Shown here piece by piece: positions 20,167 through 31,848 of a stretch of 64,000 bases of DNA (positions within the stretch are counted from its first letter, which is position 1; every line of letters begins with the position of its first letter). A program made the position numbers and the translations under genes. Source of the stretch: Maratus speciosus (lineage: Eukaryota; Arthropoda; Arachnida; Araneae; Salticidae); assembly GCA_963932465.1 (NCBI GenBank), contig OZ010786.1, positions 595,003,038-595,067,037 of the forward strand, written 5' to 3'. A model generated the notes under the pieces. It worked only from the letters and a program-made list of their open reading frames with translations. It made no database searches and was not told the origin of the DNA.

Positions 20167-20643
20167 TCAGTCCGCAAGTAGTCCCGTTTCAATATCAGTA
20201 ACATTTAAAAATAATACTCTTGTCCGTCTGTCTATTTTCTTGCTTTTGTATGATTTTTTTTCAAGTTTAACTTTCATACAAAAATGACGAATCGTCAAAA
20301 ATGTTTAGTATTTTGCTACATACTTACTACTAAGTTACGTTCTTAAATCGTTTTTAATTTGTTTTGTGTACATATTTTTTACAGGTACGCATAAAACCTT
20401 CCTCGTTTCACCTACCGCATTTCGAAATACGTTTTATAGACAACAGACAACAGTGCCTTCCCGTAAACGTAAATCACAAACGAATCAGAATCAATCATTA
20501 TTCCTAAGAATAATTTTCAATGGAAAAATTTGCCTAATTTAACGAAATCCTTTCTTTGAATAAATTCAACAACTATTTCCATTAAAAAACCCCGATTAAG
20601 AAAATATTATAAAATCCCGTGTAAGCTGGCTGCCGCGAAGGGG
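20167..20643. other. Non-coding; site of the Merlin insertion in unit 2
   Basis: GTATGATT near 20249 is the single-copy version of the 8-bp sequence duplicated around the Merlin element of unit 2. Around 20584 GATTAAG is the empty version of the MITE site at 40153. No gene seen. Confidence 0.6.
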
Positions 20644-20853
20644 TTAATCCCTCGAAGGGAGTTGTAATGCTATTTATTCCCTCTTATTTTAATCTCCAAA
20701 TGTCACAATAGCACCAAAATGTTAGAATAAAATTTCAATCCGCCTGAAGCAAAGTTTTTACATATTTCCAAGTAAATTTGTTCGTGAATCCTGGTATCAA
20801 TCAATCATTTCTACAATTTAACAACGAAAGTTCCTAGCCGATAAAAGACTTAA
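20644..20853. mobile_element. TTAA MITE, TCCCTCGAAGGGAG tip
   Basis: It starts TTAATCCCTCGAAGGGAG and ends at TTAA at 20850-20853. It has an inner AGCACCAAAATGTT box and an inverted TCCTGGTATC. The preceding GCCGCGAAGGGGTTAA looks like the right end of a further, otherwise lost, TTAA element. Confidence 0.55.
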
Positions 20854-22330
20854 AATGAATGTAAATAGAGATCTGAATGGGATGAGTAACGTAATTTCAT
20901 CAGCAAGCAACAAACAGTTTACAGCTTGTTGGTGTTGTGGTAACTTTTTCCTTTGAGGGTCCGATTCGAGTCAGGCTGAATGTAATTGTTTCGCGTTGGA
21001 TTATAATTCTTGCGCGTCAGATTTGTTGATCCGTTTTCAAAAGAAAATACAAAAGATTTAGCAGGTGGTAAAACTGTGTATCTAAATATAAATGAGTTAC
21101 GTATAGCAGGTCTGCGTACATTTTTTTTTTTAACAGAATTTTGCACTTTATTTAATTACAGGAACATGCTAAAAATCCTGCGAAGAAACTAATTGACTGC
21201 GAAATGTCCTAAGATGTTTACAATTCAAATATTAAATAGAAATTTTCCAATTTGAAATAATAGTGCCAGACTCCTGAGAGATTACATAGAGCGTAGATAA
21301 AAGTTTAGAAGTAGATAATAGATAAAAGTTTATTTTCTTGCATAAAAGATAATGATTATTTTAGATATACAGGGTGGCCATAATTAGTGCACGTGTTTGA
21401 TGGGCTTTGCAAGCTAATCTATTTGGAATATATTAAACAGATTTGGTATTTATACTATTTAGAGCATGCGGAAACAAGTTCTGAAATTAAAAATAAATGA
21501 AATAAAAATTATTTTTTATCCTCAGATTGGCTGAGTACAACCAAACACAGAAATAAGTAAAAGAAAAAAAGAGTTTCTTCAAAATTATAAAAAAATTGTA
21601 TTATTCATTTTACCTCATGTTATCTTTTGACATAAAAGTAATGATAAAAAATTTAAAATATAGGTGGAAGAAGTATTTTTTTCTTTCATTTATTTCTATA
21701 TATCAGCGATTTCCAATATATTTGTCGCGTCCCACTGGTGGGACACTGAATATGTCAGGCCTGCCACAAAAATATACATGTATTATATCTATTTAAAAAA
21801 TGTAACAAACACAATATTTTACAACTGATATGACAGCGTTTTCTTAAACAGTTACAGTGTTATGTTGTGACATCATTGTGAGATATAACTGCAGTCGTAA
21901 TGGGAACCCCGGACCATCGCTTTCGATCTTGTGGATTAAAATTCTTTTAAAGAAGAAAAATTAATAAGCCAAAAGCTCTCAATACTTGATGAAGATTCCT
22001 TAATTGAGCATTCTTGCAATTCCTCTTTGAAGGCAGTGTTAAAGTTAAAATCCATTACTTCCTTCTGAATGGATGTATGAGCTCAATAACCAGAAATAAG
22101 CTTTAAGGTCCTTGATGTTGTTCAACACGATATAGTTGTGTGAACGTGCTTTTCTATTTTTCCCTTTTTCTAAAACAAGATCGGAAACAAATTGCGTTTA
22201 GACAGAGACTTGAGGTTAAAATGAATCAGTTTTAACTCTAATATAGAACCTTCATCTGCAAACACCAGTGCGAAAAATGTCAATTATTGATGCTTTAATG
22301 ATATGAGGACAATTAAGGAAGTAAGTTCCG
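20854..22330. other. Non-coding; solitary mariner-like tip, possible transposase decay
   Basis: At 21370 CAGGGTGGCCATAATTAGTG, preceded by TA, resembles the CAGGGTGGCCA tips of Tc1/mariner elements. I could not find the partner end. The region 21900-22300 is conserved in the units and, on the minus strand, gives short hydrophobic frames (best at 61198-61398) that I cannot assign. No intact gene. Confidence 0.45.
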
Positions 22331-22557
22331 TTAATCCCTTAACAGTGTGGCCCGAACTGGATTCGGGCAAGAACATTTTGCTTGCTTCGTTATTAAAAGC
22401 ATTTTGATACCACTAATTTGTAACTGTAAATTTATCTTTATTGATTGTCAGATATTTTTCGATTAAGTAAGGTGAATATTTTAGTACGGAAAAAGTGGTG
22501 TCCAGTCCCATTTTTAATTTTTTTGTAAGAAAACAAATGTCACTGTTAAAGGGTTAA
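22331..22557 (+). mobile_element. TTAA MITE, CCCTTAACAGTG family
   Basis: Edges are TTAATCCCTTAACAGTG and CACTGTTAAAGGGTTAA, with the palindrome CCCGAACTGGATTCGGG and central GATTAAGTAAGGTGAAT. In unit 2 the same element received two further insertions (42217 and 42504), and this copy shows both empty sites. Confidence 0.85.
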
Positions 22558-22626
22558 GCAATTAAACAAAAGGAAACGATTATTAGAAGAATTTTTTTTA
22601 TTGCATAATGAAGAAAAATTCTTAGA

Positions 22627-22920
22627 TTATTTTTCAACATAGTTGCCACCATTATTGAAGCCTTTATAACAGCAGTGCACGAACTTTTGTATGCCCTCTC
22701 GTCGAAGAAAGATGCCGCCTTCGATGCAGTTTTCTGGACACAATGTCATGATGAAGTGAGCGGGAAATTTGAGGAAAATGAATTGACAATCTCGTAATAA
22801 TAATCTTCTGTTCTCCTTAAACTTATCTTGAACTACTGTAAGCAAATCGTCATCAACCCTAGACAGCCGCCAGTTTCTTTCTTCGCCGTGAACATTTTCA
22901 AGTCTTTCATTGAACCTTAG
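22627..22920 (-). pseudogene. Mariner-type transposase relic, core deleted
   Basis: The minus-strand frame retains ...SRVDDDL...VVQDKFKENRRLLL and the end GIQKFVHCCYKGFNNGGNYVEK-stop, split here to respect the length limit: tail NNGGNYVEK. These correspond to the helix-turn-helix part and the extreme C-terminus of mariner transposases. The catalytic domain that should lie between them is absent, so it cannot cut DNA. The segment up to 23158 is shared with 1-538. Confidence 0.6.
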
Positions 22921-23752
22921 CCCCTACCTGCTTAACATCGAATCACTCACCGCGTTTTGTCCCCAAACTTCAGAAATTTCTATGTGAATTTCAACTAGTT
23001 TAGTGTTCCTCGCACTTGGAAAGCAAATGTCAGATCGTAACTTGCATGCTGCATGAAGTTAAATTTTTTTAAACATTTTAAATGCTTAACATGCAGCCAA
23101 TGCAATACTCAGCGATCTACAAATAATCTCAATTGATTGCCAATGAGTCAGGAACAATTTATTTCCCCTTATTTAAGCGCAGAAAAATAATGAAAAGTAT
23201 GTAAATGATGGAGGCGGCTGCAAACTCACTGTATTAAAAATTAAAAAGAAATATTAATATCATTAATAGTGGTAGCGGACACCTCGGATTTTCCAACGAG
23301 TGTGCAAAACATAGGAGTTGTTCAAATACGCTAATTATCTATGGCCAACCGTATTATGGATGATCAATTATATGTTACCGTAGTTTGGTGTTAAAATTAA
23401 TACTGTGAACTAAACAGATTTTCATTTTATGTTGAACATAAAATAAATAAAATTATATTGAATTGTCTAAAATGTGCAGGGAAGAATGTTAAGAAGGCGG
23501 ATTGTTTAGGTCCAATTCTGTTTCAGCTGTCAGAAATATGTTTGTATCCATATTGATTGATAGGTAACATTTTTTAAAAATATCTTTTGCTTTATTTACA
23601 TAAGTCGGAAATAAAGAGGGGTTAGCATTAGACTGTTTGAAAAAAAGTTGTATAAACAAAGCAATTTAATTTTTGAAAAGTCAGCGTAATTACAGGTTTC
23701 GGACTTTCAAGCACCTTTTAGCAGAAATTTTATAAAGTGATACTTGCCTTGT
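22921..23752. other. Non-coding; rest of the mariner-related segment and unit-specific DNA
   Basis: Up to 23158 it matches bases 311-538. The rest (23159 on) occurs only inside the tandem units. No gene; TTATGTTGAACATAA near 23431 is a short palindrome. Confidence 0.45.
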
Positions 23753-23960
23753 TTAACACTAGAACGGCGGGAAATTTTGCTCAAGTTTTATAAAAATATT
23801 TCACATCAGAATTTTTATTTAGAACTATTTAACTTATTTATTTAAGTTATTTTTGTGCAGCATAGATTAATCTTATATTATAAAAAAAATTCTGGTTCGA
23901 ATCGAAATGTTTTCATTCGGCAAGGGTCAAAATGACCCCTCGCCGCCGCTCTAGTGTTAA
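23753..23960. mobile_element. TTAA MITE, CACTAGAACGGCGGG family, unit 1 only
   Basis: Edges are TTAACACTAGAACGGCGG and CGCCGCTCTAGTGTTAA. The palindrome GGGTCAAAATGACCC lies inside the right tip. The inner boxes are CATCAGAATTTTTATTT and the inverted AAAAAAATTCTGGTTCG. Unit 2 (about 44137) and unit 3 have the empty TTGTTTAATGAAAAG site, proving TTAA duplication. Confidence 0.9.
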
Positions 23961-24528
23961 TGAAAAGAAATTTTATCTTCAGGTATAGCGACCAGTACTT
24001 TACGAAATTTCTTGTACTAAAACACCTAAAATCTCCTGAATCCGTTAATGCGTAAGAACCCTAAATTAGTACTAGCGTTCCAATATTAACTGTTAACAAT
24101 TATGCTGTTTCCTGAGAATACAGCACTTACGTGAAGGACCTAAAAATGTTAAAAGTTATGCATAAATAGGTATATTAAATTTATTGTTGTATATTACAAC
24201 TTAATTCTTCAATTATTCTGGTAGCAAATGTATTTCCATACCTAACATTATATTTAATACATTATAATATTCAACCGCTAATATCGTATATTTTGAAATA
24301 CTGTGTCGACATCGTTTTTCATAGCATTTGTAAAACAGAACAATAACTATTAAAACTTTTCCTTATTTTTCTGTCAAACGTGTATTAAAACGCAAACTTT
24401 TAGATCAATGATCTATATTTTTACATGGAAATTCTTTAAAATAATGAACTTTCTTTTAAAGAATGTTTTCACATGAATTGCAAATTTAGACACAATATAA
24501 TTATATTAACAGCATTTATGTTTTAATA
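23961..24528. other. Non-coding end of unit 1
   Basis: AT-rich, conserved in all three units. The 24474/24475 position (GAA/TG) is the empty version of the Helitron site in unit 2. Confidence 0.5.
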
Positions 24529-24583
24529 GATGCAATTTTATAATGCAATTTTATAATGCAATTTTATAATGCATTTTATAATG
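24529..24583. repeat. 13-bp tandem repeat at the unit boundary
   Basis: ATGCAATTTTATA is repeated three to four times and then degenerates. Unit 2 begins immediately after it. The right end of the whole array (63657) falls in the same repeat. Confidence 0.8.
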
Positions 24584-24866
24584 AAGAACATATAATTTTC
24601 TTATTGATATTATATAATTTCTGTTAAGAATTTATCACTGGTATTAATATTAAATCACTGTGATGTTATTATTCTATTCGCTAACATAGACCTAAGTGCG
24701 GCCTCTTTTTATAGAGACTAAATCAAAACTTTTACCACTTCTACTTCGTCGCGAAATTTTTCGTTTTAAATTTTTATTGGGATGACGCAGGAAAATGCTT
24801 CGTGGTTATCTTTTAATTGCAAGTTTTTTAGTAATCCATAAAATAATTTTAAGAAATTGATGTCCG

Positions 24867-25255
24867 CATATCGCTCACCCACAAAAAATGTGACACATCT
24901 CGACAAAAGTGAATTTCACAAGAGAAACAAAAAAAGATTAGCATGTTTCTACTATATAATGAAATTATAGCACTTAGCTCTGCATGCAGTAGTAAAAAAA
25001 GTGCATAAAAATGTAAAACCTTTAAGAATGAACACGTAGATGAGGTTTGGAGTGTTTAATGTTACCTACCCACGCAATTTGGCCTCCTTTTCTGATCACG
25101 GATTTACATATAGCGTAATGAAGAGTTATTTCGGATGACTGCACTTAAATTTTTCGTGTAGCAAGTCATATATATGACAGACCTAATATGTAGTGAAATA
25201 ACACGCATATTGAATTTGAACGAATTTGACATTTTTCTTGAGGGTGAACGATTTG
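24867..25255 (-). mobile_element. Inverted-repeat element, CATATCGCTCACC family (unit 2)
   Basis: Counterpart of 3838-4226 with the same ends and a few substitutions. Confidence 0.7.
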
Positions 25256-25349
25256 CTCCACAAACATGAATTTTTCATTTTCCCATAAACATTCATCATA
25301 TAACTATTTATCTTTTATTTATACAGCCTTTAGATATATAAAACAGGGA

Positions 25350-25504
25350 TGAGAGCGCTCCGACCCAAATGACCGATTACTACCACTAAATTCTAATACT
25401 ATTATTTGCTCTATTAAATCTCATAAATTCTGTCATTAAATAATGAGAGAAATACTATTACAATTTAGTGGTAGTAATCGGTCATTTGGGTCGGAGCGCT
25501 CTCA
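25350..25504. mobile_element. 155-bp foldback element (unit 2)
   Basis: Counterpart of 4321-4475. Both arms keep the full GAGCGCTC tip, so this is the best-preserved copy. Confidence 0.8.
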
Positions 25505-25669
25505 TACCTGATAAAAGGATGATAATGTGAGGAGAAAACAAGGATATATGTCTTTTTAATCTAACATTCTCTGAAAATGAGTTATGTTTCTTTTTTATTA
25601 ATATGATGCTAAGGCTTTGAGAGAAACTAGATGAAACAATGATTTCGTTCCTAGGTTATGCTATTAAAT

Positions 25670-26118
25670 TTATTCCCTTAACGGTCGCATTAAATTATGG
25701 TTTAAAAATTCAAATTGCTTATTGGCACCACTTTTTTTCAAAAAGCAATATTCACCTTATTTAATGACAGGTTAAATGATACCATAACATAGCCAATTAC
25801 ATTATTTTAAAAACTGGTGGGAATCAAAAAATCTGAATTTTTACTCAGATTCAGACTCAATCCGTGAATATCGCAGGAGGCTAATTCCATGAAAACTTGT
25901 CATGTCTGTCACACAGTTGAAAATCGCTATGCTTGTTTTCTACCGTTATTTTCTTAAAGTTTGCTCTGCCTTACTCAATTCATGAGATATAACCGGAAAA
26001 ATAAATGTCATTTTCCGTTCTAAAATACAGGTAGCCAACAAGCATTGCAATTTTCTGCTGTGTGACAGATATGAAGTTTTTTCATGGAATTAGCCAGGAG
26101 CGAAAATTAGGGGGTTAA
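25670..26118. mobile_element. TTAA-type element with nested foldback (unit 2)
   Basis: Counterpart of 4641-5093. The nested 6-bp-TSD foldback occupies 25879-26094. Confidence 0.6.
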
Positions 26119-26459
26119 TAAATATGTTGCTAATTGAACGACAACTTGTCTGATGCCTATTATTGAAATATCAACGAGAATTAATGTACACTTTTTTTTA
26201 AACTGTCATTAATGATTTTCTGAATGAAAAAGAACATGATATTTTATAGAAGCACACGCCATCAATCTTAATGTTGATTCTATAAAAATTACTATTGGGT
26301 GATTGTAAATGTTCGTGCCCGATTTATGATGCACCATGTTTCGAAGTGTACCCAAGATTTTTTAAATAGCAAAATACCGTCCAATTGTCAACATTTACTC
26401 TCTCAGCAATCTCTTTGGCAGTAATAAGTGGATTATTATTCACTAAATTACTTATTAAG

Positions 26460-26565
26460 GGTCTCAGGGGTCTTACTTTTTATCTGGCGGTGCAACTTAG
26501 CAACATTTCGCAGTTAATTTTTTTTTCTCAGTTTCTATAAAACATAACCCTTTAAGACCAAACTG

Positions 26566-26603
<38 letters not shown>

Positions 26604-27714
26604 AACAATGATATAACTGAAATTTGTAGCCGATAATTCACTATTTGTTGACAAAATTAATGTAATACAGTTTCTGTTAACAAGCACAGTCACTCGATTC
26701 CGGCATTTATGGAATAGATAACCCAGGAAGGTTGAAATTAGGTAATGCCTAACCCGCACCATCGTGCGGGTCCGGTCTTAAAAGGCTATCTGCATAAATT
26801 TTTAATATAGACAACATAATATCTCTTCTATTTAAAAAACTTTTTTCAATATTATATATTGAATTTTTTATTTTTTTTTTTAGGTTTAATTTTGATAACA
26901 AAAAAAAAAAAAAAATAAAAAAAATAAATAAATAAAATGTTTTTTTACTTGCATGCAGTGAGCGCAAGACTGTAGCAAAACTATCGGTTCAAGAGCCCGC
27001 AAAAATATTGATAATGATGTAAAACTAATGTATCTTAAATATATACTTCATTTGTAAGCAATTTACATATTTGTTTTATTTGAAATTTAACCGTGACATT
27101 TGTTTTCTTACAAAAAAAATTAAAAATGGGTCTGAACACCACTTTTTCCAATACTAAAATATTTACCCTACTTAATCGAAAAATCTCTGACAATCAATAA
27201 AGATAAATTTACAGTTACAAATTAGTGGTATCAAAATGCTTTTAATAACGAAGCAAGCAAAATGTTCTTGCTCGAATCCAGTTCGGGCCACACTGTTAAG
27301 GGGTTAAATTTAATTTATAAAATTAAAAAAAAAAATATTTTATTGAAAAAATGCCAGTTTTAAATAATCAATGCAATTATAATACTAAATTTGAAGTATA
27401 AGTTACTCTTTACCTCAAAATGAAGATACTTACAAAGTTTCATGCAAGTTGCTTTATTTCTTTGTGAAAAATGTTGCGCTCAGTGTATGCAAGTCAAAAA
27501 ACAATTTTTAATTTTTAATCAAAATTAAACGTTAAAAATAAAATAAAATTTCAATATAGAATATTAAGAAAATTATTTTAATTAGAAGAGATATTAGATT
27601 GTCTATATTAAAAATTTTATGCATTTATGTTTTATAGAGACTGAGAAGAAAAAAAAATTAAATGTGACATGTTGCTAAATTGCGCCAACAGGTAAAAAGT
27701 AAAACTCACCAGTC
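26460..27714. mobile_element. Long-inverted-repeat element (unit 2)
   Basis: Counterpart of 5436-6678. It contains the CCTTTAAGACC element (26548-26784, T tract of about 33 at 26564) and the TTAA MITE at 27087-27306, whose left tip has lost part of its CCCCTTAACAG. Confidence 0.7.
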
Positions 27715-27796
27715 ATTATAAAAGACAGAGGGTCGCCTAGAGCGAATTTTATCGTTTAGTTTCAAAACACCGTTTCGAAATCAACAAAATCACTTT

Positions 27797-28213
27797 TTAA
27801 CACTTCACTGCCGCAAAAAGTAAGAGTTTTCGAATTTCTTCTTGAAAGACGTTTGCCACCAAAAATTCTGCAAGGTAATTTTCACTTTACTAATACAGCG
27901 AAATTTCTGCCAATAAATAAGGCATTTTTTAAATTTTAAAATAATGGTGAGAAGTAATAAATTAAAGCCACGAATATTAACCCTTCCCACTCCGCTGCGG
28001 AGACATTCTTAGTCTTTGCAAAATTTGTTTTCTGGTACCAGTAATAAAGGAAAATAAAATTCACCTTATTTAATCAGAGCATTTTTGAAATTGTGTACTT
28101 GAAGGAAACTGCTTTTTAAAAAGCGGTGCCGATCGAATAAAATTTGTGTAAGACACACCGGAGCTTTAAGAGTTGCTACGAGTATATTCGTAGCGTGGCA
28201 GTCAACGTGTTAA
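27797..28213. mobile_element. Nested TTAA MITE pair (unit 2)
   Basis: Counterpart of 6761-7170. The inner element starts at 27977 and ends near 28176 with a decayed GGGTTAA. The palindrome here is CTACGAGTATATTCGTAG. Confidence 0.8.
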
Positions 28214-28407
28214 CTGCCCTAAGAGTGGGAACATGATCCATTAAACATCTTGAACATTTTTTGTATCACGCCCAATAATCACTCGTGTAACATGACGAAA
28301 ACGTAATTTTCCATTTTCCATTTTGAATATTAATCTTGCACCCAAATTAATTTGAAATTTTTTTTTTAGCGTTATAATCACACACGACGCATGTAGATAA
28401 CTGTCAG

Positions 28408-28600
28408 TTAACCCTTTCCAGCACGGGCATTTTTTGTTGTAAAATGATGAAATGATTGACTGACACCGGAATTTTAAACATGCTAGTTTAACTATTCATT
28501 GTAAAAGCAAAATTTTACTAAAATATTCTTAGTGCCGGCCGTAATTTTGGAATTAAAATTTGGTATCCCGACCCGGGCACACTGTACCGGAAAGGGTTAA
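28408..28600. mobile_element. TTAA MITE, CCCTTTCCGGCAC family, no LINE (unit 2)
   Basis: Intact counterpart of the element split by the LINE in unit 1. It shows the pre-insertion state, though unit 2 has its own small deletion near the LINE site. Edges are TTAACCCTTTCCAGCACGG and GTACCGGAAAGGGTTAA. Confidence 0.85.
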
Positions 28601-29110
28601 TAATATAGTTTTAAAAGCAACTTCAGTACAGTCAAAATTGCATGTTACCGCCATCTATGAAATAGAACAGGAACATTTACAATCATTCAACATATACAAA
28701 ATTTGTAAGCTTTCTTAGAAATATGTTGGTTATTTCATCTTTATATTTATGATATTTGACGACGCATAGAATTTTAAAGGTAGGAAGGATAAAAACATAT
28801 TGGAGAATTTTAATGTTTCCGATTTGTGAATACAACACAGGGTTGACAGTATGGCCTCCATTTTTATACCGAAATTTCGATTTCAAACCGCAACATTTTA
28901 ACCCTTTATCGACTGACGGTACTTATAAGTACCATTAAAATAACTTGTTACAAAATTCATTTAATACATCAATTAGTTGTAATACAGCTTGGAATGAATT
29001 ATAGATACATTACTTTATCCCGTTCCAAAAGTATTATTGGTTGCAAAAAGCAAAAACATTTTTAAAAGGATGATTTATTTTGAATTTGCATCTTTTCAAC
29101 TTTCTTTGCG

Positions 29111-29111
<1 letters not shown>

Positions 29112-29144
<33 letters not shown>

Positions 29145-29156
29145 GGGGGGGGGGGG
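29112..29156. repeat. T32-G13 homopolymer tract
   Basis: A pure T run is followed directly by a pure G run. The unit 1 version (about 10657-10683) is much shorter and unit 3 lacks it. The two frames read through it (29037 and 29080) are artefacts. Confidence 0.9.
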
Positions 29157-29388
29157 ATTTTCAATTCGGAAATATTTCTATATTTCTATTGTAAGAACAT
29201 TATATTTGTACATTTTCTATTTCTACAAAATGCTAAGAAAGATATTTATAATAAAAGATTTGAGTGGGAATATAAATATTGCACAAAGATTTATTTAATA
29301 AAATTGGAGGCCAAACTGGAACCCTGATTACTACAGTTTCCGAATATTAATCTTCGTCTTATTAAATGCAAATTTCTTGCAATAGTTA

Positions 29389-30388
29389 ACGTGTCCCTAC
29401 TTGCGAACTTCCGGCTTAACTTCCATAAAACGTAAGTTAACTTAAATCGGATTAAACAGGTTGTAGACAGAAAACAATTTAGATATACAGTAAAACCTCC
29501 TTAAAGAGACCACGTTTCGTTCCAATAAAAACTAGTCGTTCCGAGAGGTGGTCTCTTAATGGAGGTCATGTTTAAATCTAGTTTTAATTGTTGAAATAGG
29601 TAAAAATTATTGTTACTAAAATATAATTTTCACATTAGGAAAAAATATGAAAATTTAAGTATCGAAACAAAAGTTGATTACATAAGTTAATTACTGCAGA
29701 GTTTAAAAAATGAATACGTTGACGTTTGCTTTGATTTTACAGTTTTATCTTTTATAATTTTTATTTCGAAGTTCAGTAAATAGATGCAATTTTTTTTTCC
29801 GAAGGAAACAAATGATGACGATTCATTAATTTAGCTATTTCTTTGAGAGTTTCCTGACAGAAGAGGGCAGAGGAGTTTATTGACCGCCTTTCTTAATTTG
29901 TCATCAGAGTTAAATTAATTGCCTAAAAAGGCACAGAGTTGTTTAAACTCTTAAAAGTTACCGGGAAAAAAATCTGAACTTAGTTTAGAAGTTTGATGAA
30001 TAATGCGCTCTCGGGAATTACTTTTCTAATAAAACCTTCTTCAAGTGATCAGGAAAAAACGGAATTTGTTTCATTTTCTTCGAAGAAATTAGTCGGTCAT
30101 GAAGAGCTCAACTAGGATGGTCGCTGAATGGAAGTAAAATTAGTATTGAGCCTAAGGAAATAAATTTCGTTCCATGAAAAAATTGTCTTCAAAGGAGGTA
30201 GTTGCTTAATGGAAGTGGTCGCACAGGGAGGTTTCACTGTATAATAAGTTATTTAATTTCCTGTTTCAACATTGAACTCCTTTCATATCATTTCTTTAAA
30301 AAAATTGTGGTACAAAACATGTTTGACCTGGTTTAAATTAACTCAAATTTTACGGAAGTTAAGTCCGAAGTTGACAAGTATACGTGTG
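29389..30388. mobile_element. Inverted-repeat element with pogo-like MITE A inside (unit 2)
   Basis: Counterpart of 10916-11903. The pogo-like element occupies 29488-30239 with the tip CAGTAAAACCTCCTTAAAG. Confidence 0.7.
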
Positions 30389-30677
30389 GAATGTCACTTA
30401 TAAGAACACCCGTTTCGATTACCTATATAACTATCTGCCGAAATTTAATATTACTCATACTAATATTAAGCATTAACTACTTTTTAATTAAAAACCACTG
30501 ATTAAAAAATAATACAAACTTATCATACGGTAAACAAAGATAAAGTAAAAAAAAATTCTATCGACAAAGTTCTATTTGGTTCAATTCTGATTTCTTGGTC
30601 GTGATCCTATGCGTTGTTGATTTGAAATATAATACATGCATCCTAGAACGTAAAAATGCATGATGATTGTACATGTG

Positions 30678-30860
30678 TTAACCCCTTGAGGGGTAAGCAA
30701 AAATGATTTTGAATTGTCACCGCAATAATCGAATTTTTTTATTTTAAAGTAAGAAAATTAATATTTCAACGATTTTTCTCCAAAGTTAAAAATATAAAAT
30801 TTAGTTACATTTTTCTGGTAAGAATCTAGTTTAAATTAGGTGGGATATATTTTTTCCCTC
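30678..30860. mobile_element. TTAA MITE, CCCCTTGAGGGG family, truncated (unit 2)
   Basis: Counterpart of 12216-12402. The left tip TTAACCCCTTGAGGGG is intact and the right TTAA is missing. Confidence 0.7.
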
Positions 30861-31206
30861 CGCCAGCACATCGATCATACATCACTGCTAAATATCACAC
30901 CATTTCATATTTTGCCTCATCGAATATAAAAAAAATTGTAATGTCAGATTAAATTTATTTGAAAGTTTGCTACATAAACTGACTTTTATAATACAATACC
31001 AGTATTATATCTTTTCAACTAACCCACTTTAAATTTAGGCTATACATTTTCCGAACACCCTGACAGTCTACCAGTCGAGAATGAAATAACTGAGGATTTA
31101 AATAGAAGTTTGCGGCATTTGTTATGTGTGCACCTGAAAAAGAGAGCCTTATTAGCTGCGGGGGCAAACTTTTCCTAATAAATATAAATAGAAAATTTCT
31201 AGTTAT

Positions 31207-31337
31207 TTAACCCCTTGAAGGGCGGTGGTTCCTTTTTGAACCGCCTAATTTAATTCCTAAATGTCAGATTCGCACCAGATTTTTCTAGTGAAAATTTTCC
31301 TTTTATCAAGTACGCGAAGAACAGCTTTAACTTATTT

Positions 31338-31369
<32 letters not shown>

Positions 31370-31848
31370 GTAATTACGTTGTCATTCAATGATTTCAAAA
31401 TTTTACGCATATAAGTACCTTGTCCCTGAATGGGTTAATTCTTTCCGGCACAGAAACCTTTTATTCGTAAAATGATGAAATGATTGATTGACACCAGAAT
31501 TGACAATATTCTTAGAAAGTAAAACTTATTCTTCTGAACTTTCGTTATAAAAGCAGAATTTTATAAAAATATTCTTGATGTCTTTTGTAAGTTTGGAATT
31601 AAAATTAGGTGAATAAAAAGACATGTTCCCTTAAACCTTTCCCGCACAGAAAAGTTCTGTCCGTAAAATGATGAAATGATTGACTGACACCGGAATTTAT
31701 AAGCTCTTTCTTTAGAAATTAAAAACTTTTTACTTTAAACTTCCATTGTAAAAGCAAAATTTTATTTAAAAAATTTCGGTGCCTTTTGTAAAATTGGAAT
31801 TAAAATTTGGGAGTCCCGCCGTGGGATCACTACGCTTGAAACGGTTAC
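31207..31848. mobile_element. Train of three TTAA MITEs (unit 2)
   Basis: Elements 31207-31437, 31434-31634 and 31631-31848 abut and share TTAA junctions, as in unit 1. The first holds a T tract at about 31349-31368 that is longer than in the other units. Confidence 0.75.

Larger units (their letters stand above)
3548..24583 (+). repeat. Tandem macro-unit 1 (21.0 kb)
   Basis: First of three head-to-tail copies. It begins GAAGAACATATAATTTTC, as do units 2 and 3. Landmarks recur in fixed order: the foldback at 4321, pogo-like elements at 11015 and 16881, the mariner relic at 22627 and the 13-mer repeat at 24529. Copy-specific insertions are the LINE at 7481 and the MITE at 23753. With those, the tRNA foldback and the nested MITE at 14772 removed, the unit is about 16.8 kb. 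Confidence 0.9.

Noticed and set aside
24529..24583. CRISPR-like direct repeats
   Set aside because: The 13-bp units are contiguous, have no spacers, and the DNA is eukaryotic.
29037..29327. 96-residue frame with a Phe/Gly run
   Set aside because: It is read through the T32-G13 tract; unit 3 lacks the tract and the frame.
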